Shown here: positions 1 through 9,776 of the stretch, one piece after another
How the letters are laid out: every line of letters begins with the position of its first letter
Position numbering within the stretch: position 1 is the stretch's first letter
Source: Odontesthes bonariensis
Taxonomy: Eukaryota; Chordata; Actinopteri; Atheriniformes; Atherinopsidae
Reading direction: 5' to 3'
Assembly: GCF_027942865.1 (NCBI RefSeq)
Contig: NC_134517.1
Span: 17,738,009 to 17,802,008, forward strand
DNA: 64,000 bases
The notes under the pieces: model-generated
Databases searched by the model: none
What the model was told of the DNA's origin: nothing
Seen by the model: only the letters and a program-made list of their open reading frames with translations
Position numbers and translations under genes: made by a program

Positions 1-88
1 TGTTGTGATTGTGATTAATTTCATATGGATCAGATTGTGTTTGGTGCACAGCTCTTATTGTAATATTGTATACATATGGATGTATGCA

Positions 89-132
<44 letters not shown>

Positions 133-1544
133 CTTCTCTCTCGACTGTGATTAGTTTTAATTATTATTATCTCCTTTTCTTATTCTTTTAAAATTAAATT
201 GGAGTGGTGTCCAACATGTTCCGGGGGGGGGGGGGTGTTAGTCAATGTAAGTATATATATAAGTATAAAAATGAGCATTGTATGTGTACTTATATATTAT
301 GTCCTTGAAGCTCAATAAAAAATATATTTCAAAAAAAAAAAAGAGAGTTACTGGATATGCTGTGTTAGATAAATGTAGTCACCGAAGTAAAGAGCAGCTA
401 TTATTGTCCGTATCAAATGTAAGTGGAGTCCATCCAATATTTGGTAGTCATTTAACATACGCCACCTGGGAGCCCGGAAGTCTGTCCAAATTTGGTGTCA
501 GTTCATCGAGTCAGTTTTTTTGGGATAATCCACCTGCTGCTGTGTAGCAGATGTCTCAGATACATTAGCTTCCGGAAGTGCACAATGCCAGCAGGCAGTT
601 CAGGTTTTACGTTTTGGTGACCACCATTCACCTAAACACGCACATAAAGCAAAATGTTCAGTGCAATCTGGTTCCCAGCAAGCAGAGCTGCATGGGAAAG
701 CTTGCCTAGACAACACGGTACAATACAAGATAATACCGTACAATACAAAGTTTGCAGTCAGATGTTCAGTGCAAAATTACATGGCTGATGACTCATATTT
801 AGTCTATGGCCAGTTTCATGTTGTTGTTTTGCCTTTAGTAAATCATTAATCCATCATTAATTAAATTAGACAAATCTGCTGAACTTAAATGAGCATTAAT
901 TAACTTAATCTCTTAGTTTAAGTAGATCTCCTCTACATTATCTAAGTAAATATTCAAAGTATTCAAAAACATCTGGTATGTTTAATTTAAACCACAAAAA
1001 AGAAGGTTTATTTTGTAAGTCTGACCAAGCCTGTGAGTGACAAACAAAACATGTGGAGATTTTGAAAGGAAAGCAGCACATAACTGACACCTCAGAGGTC
1101 TGACAAAGCTTCCGGCTGAGAAGGAATTTCAGGGGTAAAACTGACCCAGACATCTGTCAATGGATCATCTGAGGTCTGTTCCTCTCTCCAGTTATCTCAT
1201 CATGACACATGTAGTGTGTAAAAACTGCAGCAGATAAAAGTACAGAATAAATCTTGTATAAGCTGAGTTTTTGTTACCATTTTCTTTGTCTTATTTCTAT
1301 TCATCTCGAACAAAGGGCATACAGATCCGAATTATGCTCCGTTTATTTCAGTGGGTGTTGCTTTACAAAGAATCAAAGCGGCCGAGAAAGAATCTCCCCA
1401 TGACTGTAACAAGCAACTCTCAGCAGATTTAAAGACATTAAACCAGAACGGCATTATGCAAAGGAGCAGGATACCCAGCAGGAGAAGTACTGTGAATGAA
1501 ATTACGAGCATATTCAGTGGAATCTTCATTAAAAACATCTACAG
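1..1544. other. Intergenic, no gene recognised
   Basis: AT-rich DNA with a poly-T run of about 41 bases (92-132) and a run of 13 G (223-235). Open frames here are short and show no recognisable domain or splice context. I see no gene. Confidence 0.6.
92..132. repeat. Poly-T homopolymer
   Basis: An uninterrupted run of about 41 T. It could be the reverse-strand poly-A tail of an old retroposed sequence, but nothing recognisable is attached to it. Confidence 0.85.
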
Positions 1545-2217
1545 CAGGGGTGGCCAACCCGCGGCTCCTGAGCCGCATGTGGCTCTTTGTCTGGTTTCAT
1601 GTGGCTCTTATGTTCATATCAAAATTTGTGTTTGTGTTTTTTTTTAATGTGCGTGTTCGCTTCGTTTGAGTTCAATACGGCAGCGGTCTCCAACCTTTTT
1701 TGCTCCATGGACCGGTTTTATGTCAGAGAATATTTTCACAGACCGGCCTTTCAGGTGTGGCGGATAAATACTACAAAATAAAATGATACAACCAACACAG
1801 ACTCTGTGGTATTTAGTAAATATAATAATAAACTTGAATCCACTGTGTACTTGTATGTAACTATATTAGCAGCGTCCTCCTGACATAACATCTTTTCTGC
1901 CTCCTTACGCTCTCTGGTCGCTATGGTAACGCTTAAACATGCCTTCAAAATGCAGCTTTCTTTTTCTTAGTGGTCCCAGCCTCTTCTTCTGTCTCCTCAC
2001 TGGGAAGAAGCTTTCCAAACACGTCTGTTTTTGACTCATTTTGCTTGGTTCATGGGTTTAATATCAGCGTTGATGCATCACGTGACCGAGATGAGAGCGA
2101 GTCAAGAACAGACGGATGTAACGGAGAGAATTCGGTAATTTTTCAAAATAATGTGGCTCTTTGTGGTAACACAGTACAAAATTAGGCTCTTGGTCTCTGA
2201 CTGGTTGGCCACCCCTG
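1545..2217. mobile_element. Non-autonomous hAT-type DNA transposon, 673 bp
   Basis: The ends are perfect 15-bp inverted repeats: CAGGGGTGGCCAACC at 1545-1559 and its reverse complement at 2203-2217. The flanking 8-mers 1537-1544 (ATCTACAG) and 2218-2225 (ATCTACAA) match at 7 of 8 positions, the 8-bp target duplication expected of hAT elements. There is no transposase frame, so this is an internally deleted passenger. A second hAT-like start, CAGCGGTCTCCAACC, at 1681-1695 suggests a related element nested inside; its far end was not found. hAT assignment rests on terminus and duplication length. Confidence 0.85.
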
Positions 2218-2225
2218 ATCTACAA

Positions 2226-2867
2226 GGTTGGCGGATTGTGTGAGGGGTGAATATTTAGTGCAGCTGACATCGCTCGCATGTAAAGAGAAAGCAGCCTGAA
2301 TACCTTAGGGAGTTTTTCAGCTTCGATGTTAGTGATACACATTATGGTTTTGTCTGTGAACAGTCCCTTCAGTGAAAAAGGCTGTTTTTTTTTTTATTCG
2401 ATTTATTTTTGATAACACTGGTTTACAATGTCATCAATTTGTAAAAAGAGTCACCGCTGGGTTATTTACATTAATCAATAAATGGATACCAACTACTGTG
2501 TGGATGTACCCATACAGATTAAATCCCATTATTTTGAACTTCTGGATGTTTACTGTTCGATGCATCTTGATACACATGGAATATCCTTTGTGCTTTTTCT
2601 GTAAACCACCTTAATTGGGCAGGACGAAGCATGCAAAAGTCAACTCTTTAAAGCCGCTGATAATAAGTATGATCATCTTTTTTTTTTCAATGTTTGGGGA
2701 TGACTCTTCATGGTCAAATGATCACAAGTAGAAAATGCAATAGCATAATATATACTCGTTTTTTTTAATCACATGCATAAACCGACTGGTAGAGATGGCT
2801 CGGGCGGCTTTACTTCCACAAATTTTTGAAAGATTGCATTATAGTGACCCAAAATGTGCTCGACTTA
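2226..2867. other. Intergenic spacer, no gene recognised
   Basis: AT-rich sequence between two DNA transposons. The longest frame (80 codons at 2372) has no recognisable motif. Confidence 0.5.
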
Positions 2868-3158
2868 GGCTACGTGCCCACGACAACGCTCTGAAGCATA
2901 AACGCAGATGTCCGTTTTTTTCTCCACAATTTATCTGCGTTCACACGAGCGTTTTGGGGTTGGATATCTGTCCATCCATGGGAACAGTGAAAACGTATAA
3001 AACTCATAAAACTGGCAGTTTGCCGATGTAGTATGCAAGTTATCCCACCATTCGGAGCTTCTCCCTGGCCTCGTCCACACTCGTCTCTCACTTCGTCGGG
3101 TCTCCTCCGGTGCGTTAATAATGTCCAATATACGCTGGTATCGTCTCATATGATGTAA

Positions 3159-4265
3159 GTGGTCCGACGCCACATCACATCCTGCCTCCCACCCACCTTT
3201 GACCCACTTCAGTTTGCATACAGAGCGAACAGATCGACAGAGGATGCTATCTGCACAGTGCTCCACTCCACCATCTCTCATCTGGAACAACAGGGACGCT
3301 ATGCCAGACTGCTCTTTGTTGACTTTAGCTCTGCCTTTAACACCATACTCCCGGACAGACTGGCAGAAAAACTGCTGGACATCGGACTCCCAGCCACCAC
3401 CTGCTGCTGGATTACAGACTTCCTCTCCAACCGGGTACAGAGAGTCAGAGTTGGGCCCCATCTCTCAACAGCCCTCAGCCTCAACATCGGCTCCCCACAG
3501 GGCTGTGTGCTGAGCCCTCTGCTCTTTACTCTGTACACCCATGACTGTGTCAGCACCCACCCAGACAACATCATTGCCAAATTTGCAGACGACACCACCT
3601 TAGTGGGACTAATCTCGGGTGGGGACGAGACTGCCTACAGGGAGGGGGTCCAGAGGCTGGTGGGATGGTGTGCTGACAACAACCTGGTCCTCAACACCTC
3701 AAAAACAAAGGAGATGATTGTGGACTACAGAAGGAGGAAGACTGACCTGCAGCCCATCCACATACACGGGGAGTCTGTGGAGAGGGTGCACAGCTTCAAG
3801 TTCCTGGGTGTGCACATGGACACAGACCTCAGATGGAGCTCCAACACCTCGGCGGTTGTGAAGAAAGCCCAACAGCGGCTCCACTTCCTGAGGATCCTCA
3901 AGAGGACCAACTTAAAGAGGGAGCTGCTGACTGTCTTCTACCGCTGCTCCATCGAGAGTGTGCTGACCTACTGTCTATGTGTGTGGTTTTCCAGCTGCAC
4001 CATGGCACAAAGGAAGACACTGCAGAGGGTCATTAACACGGCCCAGAAAATCATCGGCCACCCCCTTCCCTCCCTACAGGACCTCCACAGCACCCGTTGC
4101 CTGAGAAAGGCACGCAGCATCCTGAAAGACAGGTCCCACCCAGGCCATCGGGTGTTCCAGCTACTGCCCTCTGGCAGACGTTTCAGGATGCTCAAAACAC
4201 GCACTAACAGACTCAGAGATGGCTTCTACAACAGGGCCATAGCTCTGTTAAATGAAAACACATGA
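3159..4265 (+). CDS. LINE reverse transcriptase fragment, open frame
   Basis: This 368-codon frame inside the LINE encodes the central and C-terminal part of a CR1/L2-group reverse transcriptase, which copies LINE RNA at the target site. The active-site FADD lies near residue 143, and YRANRS and FVDFSSAFN lie upstream. The first methionine is internal to the original protein, because the sequence before it is cut off by 5' truncation. No stop or frameshift occurs in the remaining part, suggesting a young copy. Without the endonuclease domain it is unlikely to mobilise by itself. Confidence 0.75.
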   Translation: MVRRHITSCLPPTFDPLQFAYRANRSTEDAICTVLHSTISHLEQQGRYARLLFVDFSSAFNTILPDRLAEKLLDIGLPATTCCWITDFLSNRVQRVRVGPHLSTALSLNIGSPQGCVLSPLLFTLYTHDCVSTHPDNIIAKFADDTTLVGLISGGDETAYREGVQRLVGWCADNNLVLNTSKTKEMIVDYRRRKTDLQPIHIHGESVERVHSFKFLGVHMDTDLRWSSNTSAVVKKAQQRLHFLRILKRTNLKRELLTVFYRCSIESVLTYCLCVWFSSCTMAQRKTLQRVINTAQKIIGHPLPSLQDLHSTRCLRKARSILKDRSHPGHRVFQLLPSGRRFRMLKTRTNRLRDGFYNRAIALLNENT

Positions 4266-4575
4266 CACAATCTTCCACAACATCTCTCATGTGCAATAAC
4301 AGTTGGAATAAGCTCTGGAAATACATGTGCAATATACGGAAAGTGCAATATTCTCTCTCTCATACTGACGCATATGTATCTGTTTACGGTCACTTTTGTG
4401 TAAATTAGTATAGTGTCCTTTTTTGTGTGTTTGTCTATTTGATAAGTTACATGTCTTGTTTATTTATTATTTATTCCTTGGCACTGAGGTGAGAGTTTGT
4501 AACTTAATTTCGTTGTCTAATGTATATTTTTTATACTATTTGTGCAATGACAATAAACTGAACTGAACTGAACTG
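3159..4575 (+). mobile_element. 5'-truncated L2/CR1-group LINE with open reverse-transcriptase frame
   Basis: One uninterrupted frame (3159-4265, 368 codons) carries the palm and thumb of a non-LTR reverse transcriptase. In order I see FAYRANRSTEDA, FVDFSSAFNTI (catalytic Asp), GSPQGCVLSPLLF, the FADD catalytic box and FLGV. The endonuclease half is absent, so it is truncated at the 5' end. An approximately 300-bp 3' untranslated region ends in AATAAA followed by about four TGAAC units, the short-repeat tail usual for fish L2-type elements. Flanking AAGTG at 3157-3161 and 4576-4580 may be a 5-bp target duplication. CR1, L2 and Rex1 cannot be separated by eye. Confidence 0.85.
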
Positions 4576-6905
4576 AAGTGACTCTCGGTCAAGAGTCTCG
4601 CCATTTGTTGGCATGATTCATTCATGGTATTTAACGCGGCTACTGCTAAACGTTCATCCATATTGTTCTCATATACCAGGCTCAAATTTGCCGCAAGAAC
4701 GTCAGTTGGCTGCTTCCAGATGCGCGTGCAGAAAGAAACGTGTGCAAAAAACGCACTTCTGCGTTTTGAACTGTTCATACGGCGATGAGAGGTTGGATCG
4801 TTTTCAAGATCTCCACTCTGGAGGGCGTTTGCGTTTTCTCCGTTTTGAACTCCTAAAAACGCTGTCGCCGTGTGAAAGATAGGCACATCTGTCGAAATGT
4901 TCTGCGTTTATCTGTCGTTATCGTTGTCGTGGGCACGTAGCCTTCATCAAGCAGGACATTAAAGGGTGGGAAAATCAGACTTCTTGTGGCGCTTGCATAA
5001 ATTTTTCATTCTTAAATATAGGACGTTCAGAATTCCCACTGCTCCTTTGATCACAGCACAAGCCCTCTTAGCCTCTATGTGGCTAATCTCAACATTTCTC
5101 GTCGTCATGATCTACGTTCATTGTCAGCAAATGTCGCGACGAGACCAAAGAGACATTTTAGTCTGTGGTAATAACTCGGCCCCGAGATTATAAATTTGTG
5201 ATATAAATCTTCAAAAATAGATCACAAATTTGCTTTGTTACTTTCTCAGTGATATCCCAAAACAGCTTGGTGCTGCAGACTTATGCAAACTTTGAAGTTT
5301 TTCAGTGCCATCAGAGTTTGAATATGAATTTCTAATATTGAATTTTACAGCATCAAAATCAGACTTTGAATTTTAAAAACCATCAAATTTCGAGCACCGA
5401 TTTTTTATTTTCTTGCCAAAAATTCTGTGTAAAAAAAATTCCATCCATCCATCCATTATCTTCTGCTGGTCCGGGGATCGGGTCGCGGGGGCAGCAGCTT
5501 GAGCGAAGAGACCCAGACGTCCCCGTCCCCAGCCACTTCCTCCAGCTCTTCTGTGGGGACCCCGAGGCGTTCCCAGGCCAGCCGAGAAACATAGTCTCTC
5601 CAACGTGTCCTGGGTCTTCCCCGGGGCCTCCTCCCAGTGGGACGGGCCCGGAACACCTCACCAGGGAGGCGTCCAGGAGGCATCCTAACCAGATGCCCGA
5701 GCCACCTCATCTGACTCCTCTCGATGCGGAGGAGCAGCGGTTCTACTCCGAGCCCCTCCCAGATGACCGAGCTTCTCACCCTATCTCTAAGGGAGAGCCC
5801 AGACACCCTGCGGAGGAAACTCATTTCGGCCGCTTGTATTCGCGATCTCGTTCTTTCGGTCACTACCCACAGCTCGTGACCATAGGTGAGGGTAGGAACA
5901 TAGATTGACCGGTAAATCGAGAGCTTCGCCTTCTGGCTCAGCTCCTTCTTCACCACGACGGGCCGGTGCAGAGCCCGCATCACTGCAGACGCCACACCGA
6001 TCCGTCTGTCAATCTCCTGCTCCATTCGTCCCTCACTCGTGAACAGGACCCCGAGATACTTGAACTCCTCCACTTGGGGAAGGATCTCATTCCCAACCCG
6101 GAGAGAGCATTCCACCCTTTTCCGGCCGAAGACCATGGTCTCGGATTTGGAGGTGCTGATTCTCATCCCAGCCGCTTCACACTCGGCTACGAACCGCTCC
6201 AGTGAGAGCTGAAGGTCACAGCCCGACGACGCTAACAGAACCACATCGTCCGCAAAAAGCAGAGACCCGATTCTGAGGTCGCCAAACTGGACCCCCTCAA
6301 CGCCCTGGCTGTGCCTAGAAATTCTTTACATAAAAATTATGAACAGAATCGGTGACAAAGGGCAGCCCTGACGGAGTCCAACCCTCACAGGAAACATGTC
6401 CGACTTACTGCCGGCAATGCGGACCAAACTCTGACACCGGTCATACAGAGACCGAACAGCCCATATCAAGGAGTCCGGCACTCCATACTCCCGGAGCACC
6501 CCTCACAAGAGTCCCCGAGGGACACGGTCGAACGCCTTCTCCAAGTCCACAAAACACATGTAGACCAGTTGGGCGAACTCCCATGCTCCCTCCAGGATCC
6601 TGCGAAGGTATAGAGCTGGTCCACTGTTTCACGGCCAGGACGAAAACCCCACTGCACCTCCTGAATCCGAGATTCGACTATCCGGCGGATCCTCCTCTCC
6701 AGTACCCCCGAAAAGACCTTACCAGGCAGGCTGAGGAGTGTGACCCCCCTATAGTTGGAACACACCCTCTGGTCCCCCTTTTTAAAGAGGGGGACCACCA
6801 CCCCAATCTGCCAGTCCAGAGGCACTGCCCCCGATGTCCACGCGATGCTGCAGAGGCGTGTCAACCAAGACAGCCCCACAACATCCAGAGCCTTGAGGAA
6901 CTCAG

Positions 6906-7042
6906 CAGGGCTCCAGACTAACTTTTTACACTGGTTGCACTGGTGCGCCTAACTTTTTTTCTTAGGTGCACCAGCACAAAAGTTAGGTGCACCCAAATTT
7001 TCAACCGCATTGCATTTAACACTGCAGTTTTACAGGTTCACT

Positions 7043-7073
<31 letters not shown>

Positions 7074-8245
7074 TTTTAAAATCGCTGTCCATATATGTCT
7101 ATTAACTAGCAATCTGGTCAAAATAAAGTTCTTTATTTGAAGCACAATTCTACAAACTTACTGAACTTAACTTACTAACTACTTACTGAAAAAGTGTTAG
7201 TGCTTAAAGTGCTTCACTGACCTGAAATTTAAACTTAAAACATCTCAAGATAAATTAAATAAAAAGAAAATCTAAATTAAAATTGCAAGTGTTTTAAGGG
7301 CTTCAAACTGAACATCTCATGGCTCAATGTCTTCTGGACTATCCTCCATTGCAGTCACATGCCCCTCGGATGGCCAACTCCTGTAGTTGGGTTAAATATA
7401 CATATCAGTATATTCACCGGTCTTCCTCTCCTCAAGATACGGCCGTACACACTGACACATTCCTGAACGATCAGGTGCTTTCAGCTGCTGCCTGCCGCTG
7501 AAAGGCAGCGGGGAGAGGGGACACTGAGCAGGTAATGTGTTTCATAGATGCGTTTTGCTTTTTCAGCGTTTCAATTCGAAATGTATTAGAACCAGTCACA
7601 AATGCACTATTGCCACACTTTACAGTACACACAGTGCATTATATTATCGGCTTTACTGCATCTTAGCCAGGGAAACTGCTCAAGCCACTCCCTTACAAAT
7701 GTATACACTTTACCCCTTTTAATTTCACTTGGTTCTGGCTCGGAGTCGATCGTATGTAGCTCATTATCTGATGCTAGCTCCGGATGCTAGCTCCGGACCA
7801 GGGCTTGACATAACGTGGGAAGTTGATGGCTACGTGTCAGAACATTGGTTGTGATTATTTTCGGACGAATCAGGCCTTAACTTAACCAAAAAGTTGTCAA
7901 TCGTTCTTTTCATCTAATCACATCCACTGTTTATCTGACGAGCCGAGGTTCATCACCTCTCTGTCTGACTAGCAAGCACGTGTTCAAACGTACACACGTA
8001 CATGGGCCAATCAGAAGGGGGTCCCACCCTTCACTATCTCTGATTGGTTTAGACCACGATATGGGTCTAACGTGTGTCTGTTGTTGAACCACAGGGAGAC
8101 TTTCAGAGTCGCGTAGACTTTTTTTTTTTTTTTTTTTTTCCTCGAACGGGTGATTGCACCGGTGCACCCTGAGATTTTTTTTTAGGCGCACCATTGAGAA
8201 AATAGGTCGCATGTGCGACCAAATTGGTCGCACTCTGGAGCCCTG
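6906..8245. mobile_element. Non-autonomous hAT-like element inside the LINE, 1340 bp
   Basis: The element begins CAGGGCTCCAG (6906-6916) and ends CTGGAGCCCTG (8235-8245), perfect 11-bp inverted termini. Removing it rejoins the interrupted LINE frame. The flanks GAACTCAG (6898-6905) and TGACTCAG (8247-8254) match at 6 of 8 positions, an aged 8-bp target duplication. Internally there are GTGCACC-rich subterminal motifs at both ends, a TTTA microsatellite (7042-7077) and poly-T. No transposase is visible. Confidence 0.75.
7042..7077. repeat. (TTTA)n microsatellite
   Basis: About nine TTTA units within the hAT-like element. Confidence 0.9.
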
Positions 8246-8367
8246 CTGACTCAGGACGGACCTCATCCACCCCCGGGGCCTTGCCACCGAGGAGTTTTTT
8301 AACCACCTCGGCAACCTCAGCCCCAGAAATGGGAGGCCCCATGTCCGAGCTCCCCAACTCTGCTTCC

Positions 8368-9492
8368 TCATCCACTGGCCAAAAAGGCCCGATAGGACTC
8401 TTTCTTCAGCTTGACGGCCTCCCTCAACACTGGGGTCCACCAGCGGGTTCGGGGATTGCCGCCACGACAGGCACCGACCACCTTGCGGCCACAGCTCCGG
8501 TCGGCCGCCTCAACAATGGAGGCACGGAACATGGCCCATTCGGGCTCAATGTCCCCCACCTCCCCAGGGACATGGTTGAAGCTCTGCCGGAGGTGGGAGT
8601 TGAAACTCCTCCTTACAGGGGATTCCGCCAGCCGTTCCCAACAGACCCTCACAATATGTTTGGGCCTGCCAGGTCTGACCGGCTTCCTCCCCCACCAGCG
8701 GAGCCAACTCACCACCAGGTGGTGATCAGTTGACAGCTCCGCCCCTCTCTTCACCCGAGTGTCCAGGACATACGGCCGCAAGTCCGACGATACAACTACA
8801 AAGTCGATCATCGAGCTGCGGCTTAGGGTGTCCTGGTGCCAAGTGCACATATGGACACCCTTATGCCTGAACATGGTGTTCGTTATGGACAGTCCGTTAC
8901 GAGCACAGAAATCCAACAACAAAACACCACTCTGATTCAGATCGGGGGGGCCGTTCCTCCCAATCACGCCCCTCCAGGTCTCACTGTCATTGCCCACGTG
9001 AGCATTGAAGTCCCCCAGCAAGACGAGGGAGTCTCCCGGAGGAGCACTCTTTAGTGCCTCCTCCAGGGACTCCAAAAAGGGTGGGTACTCTGAACTGCCG
9101 TTCGGTGCATAAGCACAAACAACAGTCAGGACCCGTCCCCCCACCCTAAGGCGGAGGGAGGCTACCCTCTCGTCTACCGGGGTGAACCCCAATGTACAGG
9201 CGCACAGCCGGGGGGCAATAAGTATGCCCACACCTGCTCTACGCCTCTCACCGCGGGCAACTCCAGAGTGGAAGAGAGTCCAACCCCTCTCGAGGAGGCT
9301 GGTTCCGGAGCCCAAGCCATGCGTCGAGGTGAGTCCGACTATATCTAGCCGGAACCGCTCAGCCTCGAGCACCAGCTCAGGCCCCTTCCCCAGCAGAGAG
9401 GTGACGTTCCACGTCCCAAGAGCCACCTTCAGTAGCCGAGGATCAGACCGCCAAGGTCCCTGCCTTCGGCTGCCGCCCAGCTCACACTGCAC
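8368..9492 (-). pseudogene. Rex3-like LINE endonuclease domain, truncated frame
   Basis: A 374-codon open frame encodes the endonuclease/exonuclease/phosphatase-type domain that nicks target DNA for LINE integration. Visible motifs are TWNVTSLLG near the start, [10 protein letters not shown] in the middle, IDFVVV and STDHH near the domain end, then a linker rich in basic residues. The frame runs into the internal deletion after FLASG, so the reverse transcriptase is no longer joined to it. The [12 protein letters not shown] segment replaces what is normally a conserved Glu region, so catalytic competence is uncertain. Confidence 0.7.
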
Positions 9493-9776
9493 CCGACCCC
9501 CATGGCCCCTCCCACGGGTGGTGAGCCTGTCGGAAGGGGGATCCGTGTCATTTCTTCGGGCTGTGCCCGACCGAGCCCCACGGGCACAATTTTGAAAAAT
9601 TTTATATTTTGAGACATTGATTTTTTTTTTTTTACACTGAATTTATTTTAACATTGAAAAAAAATAATAATTGGTGCTCGAAATTTGATGTTTTTTAAAA
9701 TTCAAAGTCTGATTTTTGTGCTGTAAAAATGCAGTATTAGAAATTCATATTTAAACTGATGGTACAGAAAAACTTC

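Larger units (their letters stand above)
2868..4943. mobile_element. Terminal-inverted-repeat DNA element split by a LINE
   Basis: The left end near 2868 reads GGCTACGTGCCCACGACAAC and the right end near 4924-4943 is its exact reverse complement; similarity continues inward around a CGTTTATCTG-like stretch. About 290 bp of left half and 365 bp of right half remain, separated by the LINE at 3159-4575, so the uninterrupted element was roughly 650 bp. There is no transposase frame. No convincing target duplication is seen, so I do not assign a superfamily. Confidence 0.65.
5442..9590 (-). mobile_element. Rex3-like (RTE clade) LINE, nearly full length, interrupted
   Basis: Read on the minus strand. 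The 5' part (frame 8368-9492) is an apurinic-type endonuclease with [29 protein letters not shown] and [13 protein letters not shown]. The reverse transcriptase follows in broken frames (VPLFKKGD, SNYRGVTLLSLPGKV, and C-terminal KYLGVLFTSEGRMEQEIDRR at 5456-6244). The 3' end at about 5442-5455 is a short GATG tandem tail, characteristic of Rex3-type fish elements. Compared with the copy at 51709-53816, about 290 bp are deleted at the junction near 8375. The element is also split by the hAT insertion at 6906-8245 and carries frameshifts, so it is dead. Confidence 0.85.
5294..9776. mobile_element. Inverted-repeat element disrupted by a Rex3-like LINE
   Basis: The left arm, about 5294-5410, and the right arm, about 9660-9776, are inverted copies of one another, sharing for example ATGAATTTCTAAT, CAGACTTTGAATTTTAAAAA and CATCAAATTTCGAGCACC. 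Everything between them is the LINE at about 5442-9590 with its own hAT insertion, apart from short AT-rich inner edges. Before insertion it was a foldback element of a few hundred bases. No target duplication was identified, so the superfamily is open. Confidence 0.6.

Noticed and set aside
5366..9595. Plus-strand frames rich in Pro, Arg and Ser
   Set aside because: Antisense shadows of the GC-rich minus-strand LINE.
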